A stretch of DNA of 15,364 bases from Lachnospiraceae bacterium. GTDB taxonomy: Bacteria; Bacillota; Clostridia; Lachnospirales; Lachnospiraceae. The notes beneath the pieces were generated by a model, which was given only the letters and a program-made list of their open reading frames with translations, was not told the DNA's origin and ran no database searches. The DNA lies in contig DLZQ01000056.1 in assembly GCA_003447295.1 (NCBI GenBank), positions 1 to 15,364 on the forward strand, given 5' to 3'. Every line of letters begins with the position of its first letter. The first letter of the stretch is position 1. A program made the position numbers and the translations under genes. Shown here one piece after another: positions 1 through 8,179 of the stretch.

Positions 1-31
1 GGGCTTAGACCTTTTGACCCTGGTATCATAA

Positions 32-1051
32 TTACTGAATTGCTACATAATCATCGGGAACAGTGATGCCAAGTTCCTCACAGATCTTCGCGTTGTACTT
101 CTTGGTAACGTTGGGAGCGTACCGAACATCCATGGTAGTGATGTCTGCACCCTCAGCCAGGATCTCGTATGCCATCTCACCGGTAGCATATCCAAGGTCA
201 TAGTAGCTGATGGATAAGGTAGCTACGCCACAACCGTTGCAGATACCCTCTTCACCTGCAATGACAGGAACCTTAGCGGGAGCTACTACGTTGTATACGG
301 TCTCGGTTACAGATGCCAGCGTATTGTCGGTAGGAATATACAGAACATCGCACTCTCCTGCCGCTGCAGTAGTTACAGACTGTACTTCATTGGTATCAGC
401 GATCGCATACTCTTTATAAGCAATACCGTCCTTGTCCAGAGCAGCCTCAAACAGCTGGATCTGATACAGTGAGTTTGCTTCTGCGGAACAATATAACAGG
501 CCAACCTGCTTTACGTCTGGGAACAGTTCCTTTAACATAGCTTCCTGCTCTTCAATGGGAGCCAGATCGGAAGTACCGGAAATATTTCTGCCGGTAGCAC
601 CGGACCAGTCAGAGATCTCTAACGCGGTAGCATAGTCGGTTACGGAAGTACCTAAGATAGGGATCGAGGTCGTAGCTGCTGCTGCACTCTGTAAAGGAGA
701 TGTAGCATTTGCAAGGATCAGATCCACACCATCAGATACAAAACCATTACAGATGGTAGCTGCGGTGGTCTGCTCACCCTGTGCATTCTGCAGATCGAAT
801 TTTACATTATCGCCAAGTTTTTCTTTTAATGCATCCTGGAATCCCTGGGTAGCTGCATCCAGAGCCTCATGCTCTACCAGCTGGCAGATACCGATGTTAT
901 ATACCTTGCCGTCTGTGGAAGCTGCTGCTTCGGTCTGTGCTGCGCTGCCTGCTGTGGTAGAAGCAGTTCCGTTATCGGTGCTGCCACAGCCTGTCAGAAC
1001 AGTCGCTGCCATTACTGCGGTAAGTACTACAGATAAAAATTTCTTTTTCAT
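32..1051 (-). CDS. ABC transporter substrate-binding lipoprotein (ABC_sub_bind / TrpX-like)
   Basis: Extracellular lipid-anchored solute receptor of an ABC importer. The 339-residue product starts with a signal peptide (MKKK, then a hydrophobic run) ending in the lipobox L-T-G-C, with Cys22 as the lipidation site, followed by a low-complexity Ser/Thr/Ala/Gly linker of about 25 residues. The rest resembles the two-lobed, periplasmic-binding-protein-like ABC_sub_bind family (COG2984): a G-I-C-Q-L-V-E-H start to the first lobe, then L-L-Y-C-S-A-E-A-N-S and V-P-V-I-A-G-E-E. Relatives include TrpX of the tryptophan system, but the ligand cannot be read from sequence. The start at 1051 is chosen because AGAGGG lies 8 bases upstream and the signal peptide begins there; an in-frame ATG at 1102 would add 17 residues in front of the signal. 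The gene has its own promoter. Partner permease and ATPase are usually downstream in this family and would be outside the window. Family call sure, ligand unknown. Confidence 0.9.
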   Translation of the reverse strand: MKKKFLSVVLTAVMAATVLTGCGSTDNGTASTTAGSAAQTEAAASTDGKVYNIGICQLVEHEALDAATQGFQDALKEKLGDNVKFDLQNAQGEQTTAATICNGFVSDGVDLILANATSPLQSAAAATTSIPILGTSVTDYATALEISDWSGATGRNISGTSDLAPIEEQEAMLKELFPDVKQVGLLYCSAEANSLYQIQLFEAALDKDGIAYKEYAIADTNEVQSVTTAAAGECDVLYIPTDNTLASVTETVYNVVAPAKVPVIAGEEGICNGCGVATLSISYYDLGYATGEMAYEILAEGADITTMDVRYAPNVTKKYNAKICEELGITVPDDYVAIQ

Positions 1052-1104
1052 AATAAATGCCCTCTTTTCTGCAGATCTTTCGATCCGCTTACTGTAATGC
1101 ATAG

Positions 1105-1126
1105 ACGCTTTAACCCGTCAAAGCGT
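1105..1126 (-). promoter_or_regulatory. Perfect inverted repeat in the 5' leader of the binding-protein gene
   Basis: Seven-base perfect arms (ACGCTTT / AAAGCGT) are separated by 8 bases. The repeat begins about 7 bases after the predicted transcription start and ends 53 bases before the ATG. There is no T-run after it, so it is not a terminator. It could be a repressor operator or an RNA stem-loop at the 5' end of the message. The function is inferred from position only. Confidence 0.5.
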
Positions 1127-1139
1127 TGCACTGATAAAT

Positions 1140-1168
1140 ATCATAAACCATAAAAGGACATTCGTCAA
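1140..1168 (-). promoter_or_regulatory. Sigma-A promoter of the binding-protein gene
   Basis: Read on the minus strand, TTGACG (1163-1168), a 17-base spacer and TATGAT (1140-1145) match the vegetative consensus at 5/6 positions in each hexamer. The predicted start is near 1133, giving a leader of roughly 80 bases. It lies about 40 bases beyond the stop codon of the upstream gene and makes the transporter gene an independent unit, although read-through from upstream is possible because no terminator was seen between them. Confidence 0.75.
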
Positions 1169-1208
1169 ACTGATTTCATCGATGCATTAGATAACATCAA
1201 TCAAATTT

Positions 1209-1880
1209 TTAAATATCAGATTTTTTCACAACCTCACCGGGTCTCTTGAAGATATGTCCGGCAGGAATCACGCCTCTGACGCAGGAGGTAGGATACACAT
1301 TGGAATTACGTCCGATGACAGTTCCCGGGTTCAGTACGCTGTTGCAGCCCACTTCCACGTGGTCGCCTAACATGGCTCCCATTTTCTTCAGTCCGGTCTC
1401 GATCTTCTCCTCGCCGTTCTTCACAACCACCAGCGTCTTATCGCTTTTTACATTGGAAGTAATGGAACCGGCTCCCATATGAGACTTAAAGCCCAGCACG
1501 CTGTCTCCCACATAATTATAATGGGGCACCTGTACTTTATTGAACAGAACCACGTTCTTCAGTTCGGTGGAATTGCCGACTACCGCACCCTTTCCCACGA
1601 TGGCATTGCCACGGACAAATGCGCAGTGACGGATCTCCGCTTCCTCATCAATGATCAGCGGTCCGTTCAGGCAGGCGGTAGGAGCAACTTTTGCGTTTTT
1701 AGCCACCCAGATATCCTCACCTCTTTTTTCATAAATTTCCTCCGGCAGTCTCTTGCCCAGTTCCAAAATAAAATCGTGGATTCTGGGAAGTACCTCCCAT
1801 GGATACTCTGCCTCGGTAAACAGTTCTGCCGCAATGGTCTCTGTCAGATCATACAGATTTTCAATCGTAATATTTTCCAT
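1209..1880 (-). CDS. Stand-alone left-handed beta-helix protein, GlmU C-terminal-like
   Basis: The product has 223 residues: an N-terminal helical segment (about 1-50), then hexapeptide-repeat turns from about 57 to 206, typical of a left-handed parallel beta-helix. The stretch G-A-G-S-I-T-S-N-V (about 136-144) resembles the acetyltransferase half of GlmU, where G-A-G-T-x-x-x-N is usual. The N-terminal nucleotidyltransferase domain of GlmU (signature L-x-x-G-x-G-T-R-M) is absent, so labels such as UDP-GlcNAc pyrophosphorylase, often given to such proteins, are not supported. It is probably a trimeric acyl- or nucleotidyl-transferase-like enzyme of unknown substrate. The ATG is preceded by GAGGAG with good spacing. 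It starts 18 bases after topB on the same strand and is probably co-transcribed. Confidence 0.75.
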   Translation of the reverse strand: MENITIENLYDLTETIAAELFTEAEYPWEVLPRIHDFILELGKRLPEEIYEKRGEDIWVAKNAKVAPTACLNGPLIIDEEAEIRHCAFVRGNAIVGKGAVVGNSTELKNVVLFNKVQVPHYNYVGDSVLGFKSHMGAGSITSNVKSDKTLVVVKNGEEKIETGLKKMGAMLGDHVEVGCNSVLNPGTVIGRNSNVYPTSCVRGVIPAGHIFKRPGEVVKKSDI

Positions 1881-1898
1881 GATAGTTTCTCCTCATCT

Positions 1899-3947
1899 TT
1901 ATTCTTTATTTTTCGCATTGGATTGCTTATTTTTCTTCTGGTAAAATTCTTCTGTAGCCTGGAACTGTCTCCAGAGCACGCCCTGATTGTTCAGTCCCCG
2001 CACGGCAATGGTTCTCCTGCCCACGAAATCCGTAAGTTTCCCCATGTACTCATCCGGTGTGATCACACCGTCTGCCACCATGGTAAGTCCTTTTTCCCAG
2101 CTGGCTGTCAGTGCCGGATTCAAAAGCGGTCTTATGGAATCCGATACCACATCGTAGATCATCTCTCCCATCTGGGTAGGAGTCAGCACCTGAGTCTTTT
2201 TATTCAGTGCCAGATACTCGATGTTCACCAGTTTCTTTAGGATCTCCGCTCTCGTAGCGCTGGTGCCGATACCGCTTCCCTTGATCTGTGCCCGCAGTTC
2301 CTCATCTTCTATGAACTGTCCCGCGTTTTCCATGGTCAGAATGATGCTGCCCGAGGTATATCGCTTGGGTGGAGAAGTCTCGCCTTCTTTGATCTCGTAG
2401 GTATCCGCGGATAAGGTGTCTCCCTTTTTCAGATGCATCAGCAGATTGGTAAGCTCAGCATCACATTTTTCATCGGCACTTTCGTTCTCGTTCTCTTTGT
2501 CCTCCTTCAGCGCCGTATTCTCCTTTTTGAAGGAGAAATTAGTCACCTTCAGATATCCTTCCTGTATCAACACCTTGAAGCTGGCAAAAAAGCTTTCTTC
2601 CTTTACTTGCAATGTAAGAGAGAACTTCTGATAGACTGCCGGCGGATAGAAAACACTTAAAAACCGACGTACAATGACCTCGTATACTTTTGCCGCCGTA
2701 GGGGCCAGCCCAGCCAGATTATTCAGTCCCTGTCCCGTAGGGATAATGGCATAGTGGTCCGTGATCTGCTTGTCGTTCACATATCGGGTCTTTGCTATAT
2801 TTTTATAGGTGCCCTGCTCTAACACTTCTTTGGCGAAAGGTGCTGCCAGGGCATAATTACGAAGTCCTCCGATATTTTTATGGATTTCCTTTGCCACTGC
2901 CGTAGACAGAACTCTGGCATCCGTTCTGGGATAAGTGGTCATCTTTTTTTCATATAATTCCTGTACGATCCTAAGTGTCTCGTCCGGACTGATCTTAAAG
3001 TATTTGGAACAGTCATTCTGCAGCTCCGCCAGATTATATAAAAGCGGCGCATTTTTGTTCTCTTTTTTCTTCTCGATGCCGGTGACGGTCACCGGTCCTG
3101 CAGGTTCCGCAGAAAGTTCCCCGATCAGGCGCTCGGCATCCTCTTTTTTCTTAAAACCGTTCTCCTTATACAATACAGGAGAATTATAGTATTTCGAGCC
3201 CTCCACTGCTCTCCACTCTGCGGTAAAAGGCTTTTCCTGCAGCTTAAAATTGCCGATCACCCGGTAAAAAGGAGTCTTGGTAAACGACCGGATCTCCCTC
3301 TCTCTGTTCACGATCATGCCCAGGACGCAGGTCATGACTCGACCAACGGAGATCACTGCACGATCTCTCTTCAGATAATCCTTTACAGTCTTACCGTATT
3401 TTAAAGTCAGTGCCCTGGAGAAGTTGATACCCATCAGGTAATCCTCCTTGGCACGCAGATATGCGGCATTTCCCAGATTATCATACGTCGAGAGATCCTT
3501 GGCTTCCCGGATTCCACGTAAGATCTCCTCCTCCGTCTGGGAATCGATCCATACACGCTTCCGTTCTTTGCCCTGTACGCCCGCCATCTGCTCCACGAGA
3601 CGATAGATATATTCTCCCTCCCGCCCGGAGTCGGTGCAGACATAGATTGTAGAGACATCCTCTCTGTTTAATAGGGAACTCACGATGGTATATTGTTTCC
3701 TGGCATTTTCAATGACTTCGTATTTGAATTCCGCCGGGAGAAATGGAAGTGTCTCAAAGCTCCATCTCTTAAACTTCTCGTCGTACACCTCCGGATAGCT
3801 CATGGTCACCAGATGTCCCACGCACCAGGTAACAATGGCTTCTTCCGACTCCAGATATCCGTCTTTGGAACGCATATTATATTTTAAAGCGTTGGCAAAT
3901 TCCCTTGCCACGCTGGGTTTCTCTGCAATAAATAAATTTTTACCCAC
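1899..3947 (-). CDS. topB: DNA topoisomerase III (type IA)
   Basis: Type IA enzyme that cuts one DNA strand, passes the other and reseals, acting on replication and recombination intermediates. The 682-residue product has the TOPRIM domain at its N terminus (A-E-K-P-S with Glu9; acidic cluster C-T-D-S-G-R-E-G-E at 104-112), followed by the topoisomerase core, with catalytic Tyr339 in T-T-Y-P-R-T-D. G-S-G-I-G-T-S-A-T-R-A (557-567) is another conserved core motif. The acidic cluster has Gly where E. coli TopB has the second Asp; this matches B. subtilis TopB (A-T-D-A-G-R-E-G-E) and is normal for the branch. A charged insertion lies at 474-495. No zinc ribbon is seen and the tail is short and Lys-rich. 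The start is a GTG with AGGAAG about 10 bases upstream; the ATG just upstream runs into a stop after five codons. The gap to the ATPase gene before it is 24 bases. Confidence 0.95.
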   Translation of the reverse strand: MGKNLFIAEKPSVAREFANALKYNMRSKDGYLESEEAIVTWCVGHLVTMSYPEVYDEKFKRWSFETLPFLPAEFKYEVIENARKQYTIVSSLLNREDVSTIYVCTDSGREGEYIYRLVEQMAGVQGKERKRVWIDSQTEEEILRGIREAKDLSTYDNLGNAAYLRAKEDYLMGINFSRALTLKYGKTVKDYLKRDRAVISVGRVMTCVLGMIVNREREIRSFTKTPFYRVIGNFKLQEKPFTAEWRAVEGSKYYNSPVLYKENGFKKKEDAERLIGELSAEPAGPVTVTGIEKKKENKNAPLLYNLAELQNDCSKYFKISPDETLRIVQELYEKKMTTYPRTDARVLSTAVAKEIHKNIGGLRNYALAAPFAKEVLEQGTYKNIAKTRYVNDKQITDHYAIIPTGQGLNNLAGLAPTAAKVYEVIVRRFLSVFYPPAVYQKFSLTLQVKEESFFASFKVLIQEGYLKVTNFSFKKENTALKEDKENENESADEKCDAELTNLLMHLKKGDTLSADTYEIKEGETSPPKRYTSGSIILTMENAGQFIEDEELRAQIKGSGIGTSATRAEILKKLVNIEYLALNKKTQVLTPTQMGEMIYDVVSDSIRPLLNPALTASWEKGLTMVADGVITPDEYMGKLTDFVGRRTIAVRGLNNQGVLWRQFQATEEFYQKKNKQSNAKNKE

Positions 3948-3971
3948 GTATTACCGTCTTCCTGTCATAAA

Positions 3972-5267
3972 TCACGCACCTACGCTGCGAAACCGTACCT
4001 TCCCGGATACTTTCTTTGCCAGTGCATTTTCATAACCATTCTCACAAAATATTATTATCTCATCCGGTTCCGTCCGGATGCTTTTCAGCGCTGTCAGCAG
4101 CGCGTCATAATCTTCCGAAGTATAACATACCGTACCGGAATAATCCACTGCGATCTTTTTCCCTGCAGTATCCTTGCATAAAAAGTATGTTCTCCCCTGC
4201 GCCGCCTTCTTCAGTTCCACCGTACCAAAATCTGTCTGCAATATCTCCTGACAGATTCTCCGGTATGCGGATCTCACAAAGTTACTGTAATCCTCCCGGA
4301 TATATGTTTCATAAAATGTTCTGCCGTTATCTCTTCTCCAGGCGGTCTGGTGAGGGAACAGAAAGCGGAAATAAAACCGCATAAAAGAATTGCTGATCTC
4401 ATAGGTTCCGGGCAAGACCTTTTCCACCAGCTCCAGCTCCATCAGATTCTTCAGATAGACACTGATCTTCGCCCGGGAGAATCCGGTACGGGCATACATA
4501 GCATTCAGTTTGCCGTTCTTCTCATCCGCTATGGTGGCAAGGATGGTATTATAGACTGCGGTCTCACGCAATTCCTCCGCCAGCCATTTGATCATCAGTT
4601 CCGGAAGAAAGCTGTTTTTCTCTAAAAAAAGGTTCGTCAGATTCTCCTCCACAGATACTGACAGATCCAACAGTTTCCATAATCCCGGCATTCCACCTAA
4701 CACCGCATAGAGTTCTATGCGCTCCTGAAGCGTTCCGACAGGGAAAATCCGGCGCATTACGGAAAAAGGCAGCTCTTTGACCTTTAGAAAACCACTAACG
4801 GAAAATGCCAGGTTCCCTATTTTAGAGATCATGCTGTTCTCCACCCATCCGGATGCGTAGGTCGTAAGAATCACAAGAAGGGAAAACTCCCTGTGCTCCT
4901 TCAGATAACGTATCAGTTCCTGTAAAAAAAGGGTATCCCCCTTTAGCAGATAATGAAAATTCTCTATGATCAGAACTTTTTTGCGATCACTTTTTTCTCC
5001 GGATACACACTGTAATACTTCTTCCCAGGAAGGGTTCGATGAAATCTCTTTTCCCTGTTCTCTAAGCTCCTGTCCCCACTGATAGCACAGTTCCCTGGAA
5101 GAACAGTTAGGAGCGGTATAACGTATGGTCTGTTTTTCTTCCGTAAAAGCGGTTAAGAGAGCCGTCTTACCAACGCCTCTCTGTCCATATACCACCAGGA
5201 TCTGGCTTCCCGGTCTCTTATAATGATTCTCCAAAAAAGCTGTTTCCTGTTCCCTTCCAGTTAACAT
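3972..5267 (-). CDS. AAA-type ATPase with DUF234-like C-terminal domain
   Basis: The 431-residue product resembles the archaeal-type ATPase family (PF01637-like) with a DUF234-like C terminus. Walker A is G-Q-R-G-V-G-K-T (28-35). The Walker B strand is V-L-I-I-E-N-F (98-104), where most relatives have D-E, so the usual acidic pair is E-N here. A putative sensor strand follows (L-V-I-L-T-T-Y, 131-137). A winged-helix-like segment lies around 250-285. The C-terminal part starts with F-Y-F-R-F-L-F-P (about 298-305), typical of DUF234, whose distant PD-(D/E)xK nuclease likeness looks eroded: K-K-I-A-V-D-Y-S-G (370-378) stands where E-I-D-hydrophobic is usual. Function unknown; members often act as soluble regulatory or DNA-linked ATPases. 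The ATG has GAGG upstream. It sits 29 bases after the EAL gene and 24 before topB. Confidence 0.75.
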   Translation of the reverse strand: MLTGREQETAFLENHYKRPGSQILVVYGQRGVGKTALLTAFTEEKQTIRYTAPNCSSRELCYQWGQELREQGKEISSNPSWEEVLQCVSGEKSDRKKVLIIENFHYLLKGDTLFLQELIRYLKEHREFSLLVILTTYASGWVENSMISKIGNLAFSVSGFLKVKELPFSVMRRIFPVGTLQERIELYAVLGGMPGLWKLLDLSVSVEENLTNLFLEKNSFLPELMIKWLAEELRETAVYNTILATIADEKNGKLNAMYARTGFSRAKISVYLKNLMELELVEKVLPGTYEISNSFMRFYFRFLFPHQTAWRRDNGRTFYETYIREDYSNFVRSAYRRICQEILQTDFGTVELKKAAQGRTYFLCKDTAGKKIAVDYSGTVCYTSEDYDALLTALKSIRTEPDEIIIFCENGYENALAKKVSGKVRFRSVGA

Positions 5268-5296
5268 GGCAGCCTCATTCTTTCTGTTACATCTGA

Positions 5297-7015
5297 TCAG
5301 TATATCTTCTGTAATAGTTGTTCGATCTCTTCCTGGGACAGCGGCTTTCCGAACAGATATCCCTGAATGACATCACAGCCGATGGCACGCAGATATTTAT
5401 ACTGCTGTTCTTCCTCCACGCCTTCGGCAATGGATTCAAATCCTAAAGATTTCACCATACTGACAATGGATTCCGTAATGATTCTGGTAGCGGAATCCGT
5501 AAGCAGCGTATCCGTAAAGGATTTGTCAATCTTCAGCGTATTGATCGGAAGCTTCTTCAAATAAGACAGGGAGGAAAATCCTGTTCCGAAATCATCTAAG
5601 GAAATGCGGATGCCGTATTCTTTTAACAGTTGCATTTTCTCGGTCACTGCCCGGAAATCATCGATCAGTATGCTCTCCGTGATCTCCAGTTCGACCTCCT
5701 CCGGAGCCACATCATATTTGTGGATAATATTCAGCAGTGAATCCACGAAGTCTTCCTTCTGGTACTGCAATGCGGAGATATTGACCGACAATACGAACGG
5801 AACGCCGTACCGGTTCCTCCATTCGGAAAATGTCCTTATGCTCTGCTCCAGTACCCAGTTGCCGATAGGGATAATAGTGCCGTTTTTCTCTGCGATCGGA
5901 ATGAACTTCGCCGGGCTGATCATTTTCCCGTTGCCGTCCTTCCAGCGGATCAGCGCTTCCATACCGCGCAGTTTCCGATTCCCCGCATAATACTGGGGCT
6001 GATAATACAGAATAAAGTTATGATCAAATACCGCTTCTTTTAATTTGCTGTCCAGTTCCACATTTTTCAGGAAATCATTCAGGATCGGGGTGTCGAAATA
6101 CTGGATCCGGTTCTTGCCCATAGACTTACCCTTGAACATGACGATCTCGGCACAGTTGATCAGTTCCAGTGCGGATGTCGCTGCTTCCGGATATTCCGCA
6201 ACTCCTACACTTACGGTAATGTTCAATACCTGTCCGCCCACCAGATAAAAAGGTTCTCTGGTACGCTTCACGATCTTCTTATGAATGTGTTCCACGCTTC
6301 TTTCACCGCAGGAATCATAGATTGCCATACAGTAGACATCGCTGGTCAGATGACAGACGATCACATTGTCACTGTTGAATTCCTTTAAGAAAGATCCGAA
6401 CTGCTGTACCAGTTCGTCTCCTTCCACGATTCCCAGTCCGTCGTTGACCTTACGGAAATCATCAATATCGATGACCAGCACACTGACCAGCCGGTTATCT
6501 TCCTTCGCGCGCCGCAGGTACTCCGTCAGGAGACGTACAAAATAGTTACGGTTGTACAGTCCTGTAAGTCCGTCATAATACGCCATATAGAGAAGTTCTT
6601 CATTCTGCGTCTTCTGTTTTGTGATATTCTGTATCACAATGATCTGATCCGCAGGTCTGCTGTCCTCATAGAATATCCTGCAGGAGAACTGCAGCCAGGT
6701 CTTCTTCCCTTTCTGCATGCATTCCACAGAAGAAGTCTCCTGACCGCCCTTTTCCAAAAACAGCATATCCCTAAGAAGCAGCACATATGGCTCATCTACC
6801 ATCTCTAAAAGTTTGGTAAAATCCCGTCTGTCCCGGATCTGGAAATCGAAAAAGTCATCCCATTTTCCAAGCGTCGTGACGGTATTCTTCTCAAAAGAAT
6901 AGTAGATATAAGCATAATCCATGGTATCGCACAAAAGGCGGTACATTTTCTCCCTTGCGCTCAATTTCTGATTCATTGCGCGCATCAGATCCAGCTGATA
7001 GCGTAACTCGTTCAT
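5297..7015 (-). CDS. PAS / degenerate GGDEF / EAL c-di-GMP phosphodiesterase
   Basis: Likely a cytoplasmic c-di-GMP-hydrolysing sensor enzyme of 572 residues; no membrane segment is seen. Numbering is from the ATG at 7015. A PAS-like domain spans about 20-135. A GGDEF-fold domain (about 145-305) keeps Y-D-x-L-T-G-L-Y-N-R and D-I-D-D-F-R-K-V-N-D, but its signature loop reads L-T-S-D-V-Y (223-228) instead of G-G-D-E-F, so cyclase activity is unlikely. The EAL domain (about 315-570) looks intact: E353-A-L, Asn412 in S-V-N-I-S, Glu444 in E-L-E-I-T-E-S, D474-D475 in D-D-F-G-T-G, Lys495 in L-K-I-D, Glu531 in A-E-G-V-E and Gln551 in Q-G-Y-L-F. A GTG at 7027 could add four residues, but the AAAGGGTGA site is well spaced only for the ATG. 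The gene begins 15 bases after the asd stop, so the two are probably co-transcribed. Confidence 0.9.
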   Translation of the reverse strand: MNELRYQLDLMRAMNQKLSAREKMYRLLCDTMDYAYIYYSFEKNTVTTLGKWDDFFDFQIRDRRDFTKLLEMVDEPYVLLLRDMLFLEKGGQETSSVECMQKGKKTWLQFSCRIFYEDSRPADQIIVIQNITKQKTQNEELLYMAYYDGLTGLYNRNYFVRLLTEYLRRAKEDNRLVSVLVIDIDDFRKVNDGLGIVEGDELVQQFGSFLKEFNSDNVIVCHLTSDVYCMAIYDSCGERSVEHIHKKIVKRTREPFYLVGGQVLNITVSVGVAEYPEAATSALELINCAEIVMFKGKSMGKNRIQYFDTPILNDFLKNVELDSKLKEAVFDHNFILYYQPQYYAGNRKLRGMEALIRWKDGNGKMISPAKFIPIAEKNGTIIPIGNWVLEQSIRTFSEWRNRYGVPFVLSVNISALQYQKEDFVDSLLNIIHKYDVAPEEVELEITESILIDDFRAVTEKMQLLKEYGIRISLDDFGTGFSSLSYLKKLPINTLKIDKSFTDTLLTDSATRIITESIVSMVKSLGFESIAEGVEEEQQYKYLRAIGCDVIQGYLFGKPLSQEEIEQLLQKIY

Positions 7016-7030
7016 AACCCCACTCACCCT

Positions 7031-8116
7031 TTATTTTTTGGTGATATATCCCTGTGCTTTCAAAAGTTCTGCGCAAAGCAATGCTCCCCCGGCCGCTCCA
7101 CGTAAGGTGTTATGTGACAGACCTACGAACTTATAATCATATACGGTATCTTCTCTCAGACGGCCTACGCTGATACCCATACCATTCTCGAAATCTACAT
7201 CCAGCGTTACCTGAGGTCGGTTATCTTCCTCCAGATACTGGATGAACTGCTTCGGTGCGCTGGGAAGTCCCAGTCTCTGAGGCTCTCCGCTGAAAGAAGT
7301 CAACTTCTCGATCAGCTGTTCCTTGGTGGGCTTCTTACGGAATTTTACGAATACGGCTGCAGTATGTCCGTTCAGTACCGGAACACGGATACACTGGCAG
7401 GTGATCACGGGAGAAGTTGCGGGAACGATCTGGTCGCCTTCAATCTTACCCCAGATACGTAAAGGCTCCTTTTCACTCTTTTCTTCCTCGCCGCCAATGT
7501 AAGGGATGATATTGCCTACCATCTCTGGCCAGTCTTTAAATGTTTTGCCGGCACCGGAGATTGCCTGATAAGTAGTAGCCACTACCTCGTAGGGCTCGAA
7601 CTCCTTCCATGCGGTCAGAACCGGTGCATAGCTCTGAATGGAGCAATTGGGCTTTACAGCGATAAATCCTCTGGTGGTTCCCAGTCTCTTCTTCTGCGCT
7701 TCGATGATCTGGAAATGCTCGGGATTGATCTCGGGTACTACCATGGGAACATCGGGAGTCCATCTGTGGGCACTGTTATTGGATACCACAGGGGTCTCTG
7801 TCCTTGCATAAGCTTCTTCGATTGCCTTAATCTCGTCCTTGGACATATCTACGGCACTGAATACGAAGTCTACCTGTGCGGCTACTTTTTCCACTTCGTT
7901 GACATTCATGACGATCAGCTTTTTCACAGCTTCGGGCATGGGAGTCGTCATCTTCCAACGATCACCCACTGCGTCCTCATACGTCTTGCCAGCGGATCGG
8001 GGGCTGGCTGCGATAGTCGTTACCTCGAACCAGGGATGGTTCTCTAACAGGGAGATGAATCTCTGACCTACCATACCGGTTCCGCCCAGGATACCTACAC
8101 GTAATTTTTCACTCAT
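7031..8116 (-). CDS. asd: Aspartate-semialdehyde dehydrogenase
   Basis: Makes L-aspartate 4-semialdehyde from aspartyl phosphate with NADPH, the branch point to lysine, diaminopimelate, threonine and methionine. The 361-residue product has the Rossmann loop G-G-T-G-M-V-G-Q-R (11-19), catalytic Cys158 in K-P-N-C-S-I-Q, and His251 in V-L-N-G-H-T-A-A-V, the probable base. The form (N-C-S-I-Q, and E-D-N-R-P-Q near 297-302) is closer to the archaeal/fungal type of Asd than to the classical E. coli type; several Clostridia carry this type. GAGGAGG precedes the ATG at good distance. It follows argH after 63 bases with no terminator seen, and runs almost directly into the EAL gene. No lysine riboswitch was found in front of it. 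Confidence 0.95.
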   Translation of the reverse strand: MSEKLRVGILGGTGMVGQRFISLLENHPWFEVTTIAASPRSAGKTYEDAVGDRWKMTTPMPEAVKKLIVMNVNEVEKVAAQVDFVFSAVDMSKDEIKAIEEAYARTETPVVSNNSAHRWTPDVPMVVPEINPEHFQIIEAQKKRLGTTRGFIAVKPNCSIQSYAPVLTAWKEFEPYEVVATTYQAISGAGKTFKDWPEMVGNIIPYIGGEEEKSEKEPLRIWGKIEGDQIVPATSPVITCQCIRVPVLNGHTAAVFVKFRKKPTKEQLIEKLTSFSGEPQRLGLPSAPKQFIQYLEEDNRPQVTLDVDFENGMGISVGRLREDTVYDYKFVGLSHNTLRGAAGGALLCAELLKAQGYITKK

Positions 8117-8179
8117 TTTTCATTTCCTCCTCAGCTCTATGCATTTCCTTTTTATCTGAAAAGACATGCCTTCCTGATC

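Noticed and set aside
1..31. Terminator or next gene start at the left edge
   Set aside because: Only 31 bases remain after the stop codon; a short GACC direct repeat is seen, but no hairpin or ribosome site can be supported.
1052..1208. T-box riboswitch before the TrpX-like gene
   Set aside because: The leader is only about 80 bases and lacks the conserved T-box sequence and a terminator helix.
1479..2240. 253-codon open frame on the plus strand opposite the beta-helix and topB genes
   Set aside because: It lies fully antisense to two well-supported genes, has no recognisable domain and no convincing ribosome site.
3610..3640. Missing second Asp in the topB TOPRIM acidic motif
   Set aside because: T-D-x-G-R-E-G-E is the normal form in B. 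subtilis TopB and related enzymes, so it is not a defect.
3972..3992. Possible frameshift or alternative topB start at the ATG just upstream of the GTG
   Set aside because: That ATG frame stops after five codons, while the GTG reads directly into the standard topB N terminus with a usable ribosome site.
5297..7027. E-G-D-E-L in the GGDEF-like domain as an active-site motif
   Set aside because: By position this is the G-x-x-x-G-D-x-L stretch after the first conserved Asp segment; the true GGDEF loop lies about 25 residues later and reads T-S-D-V-Y.
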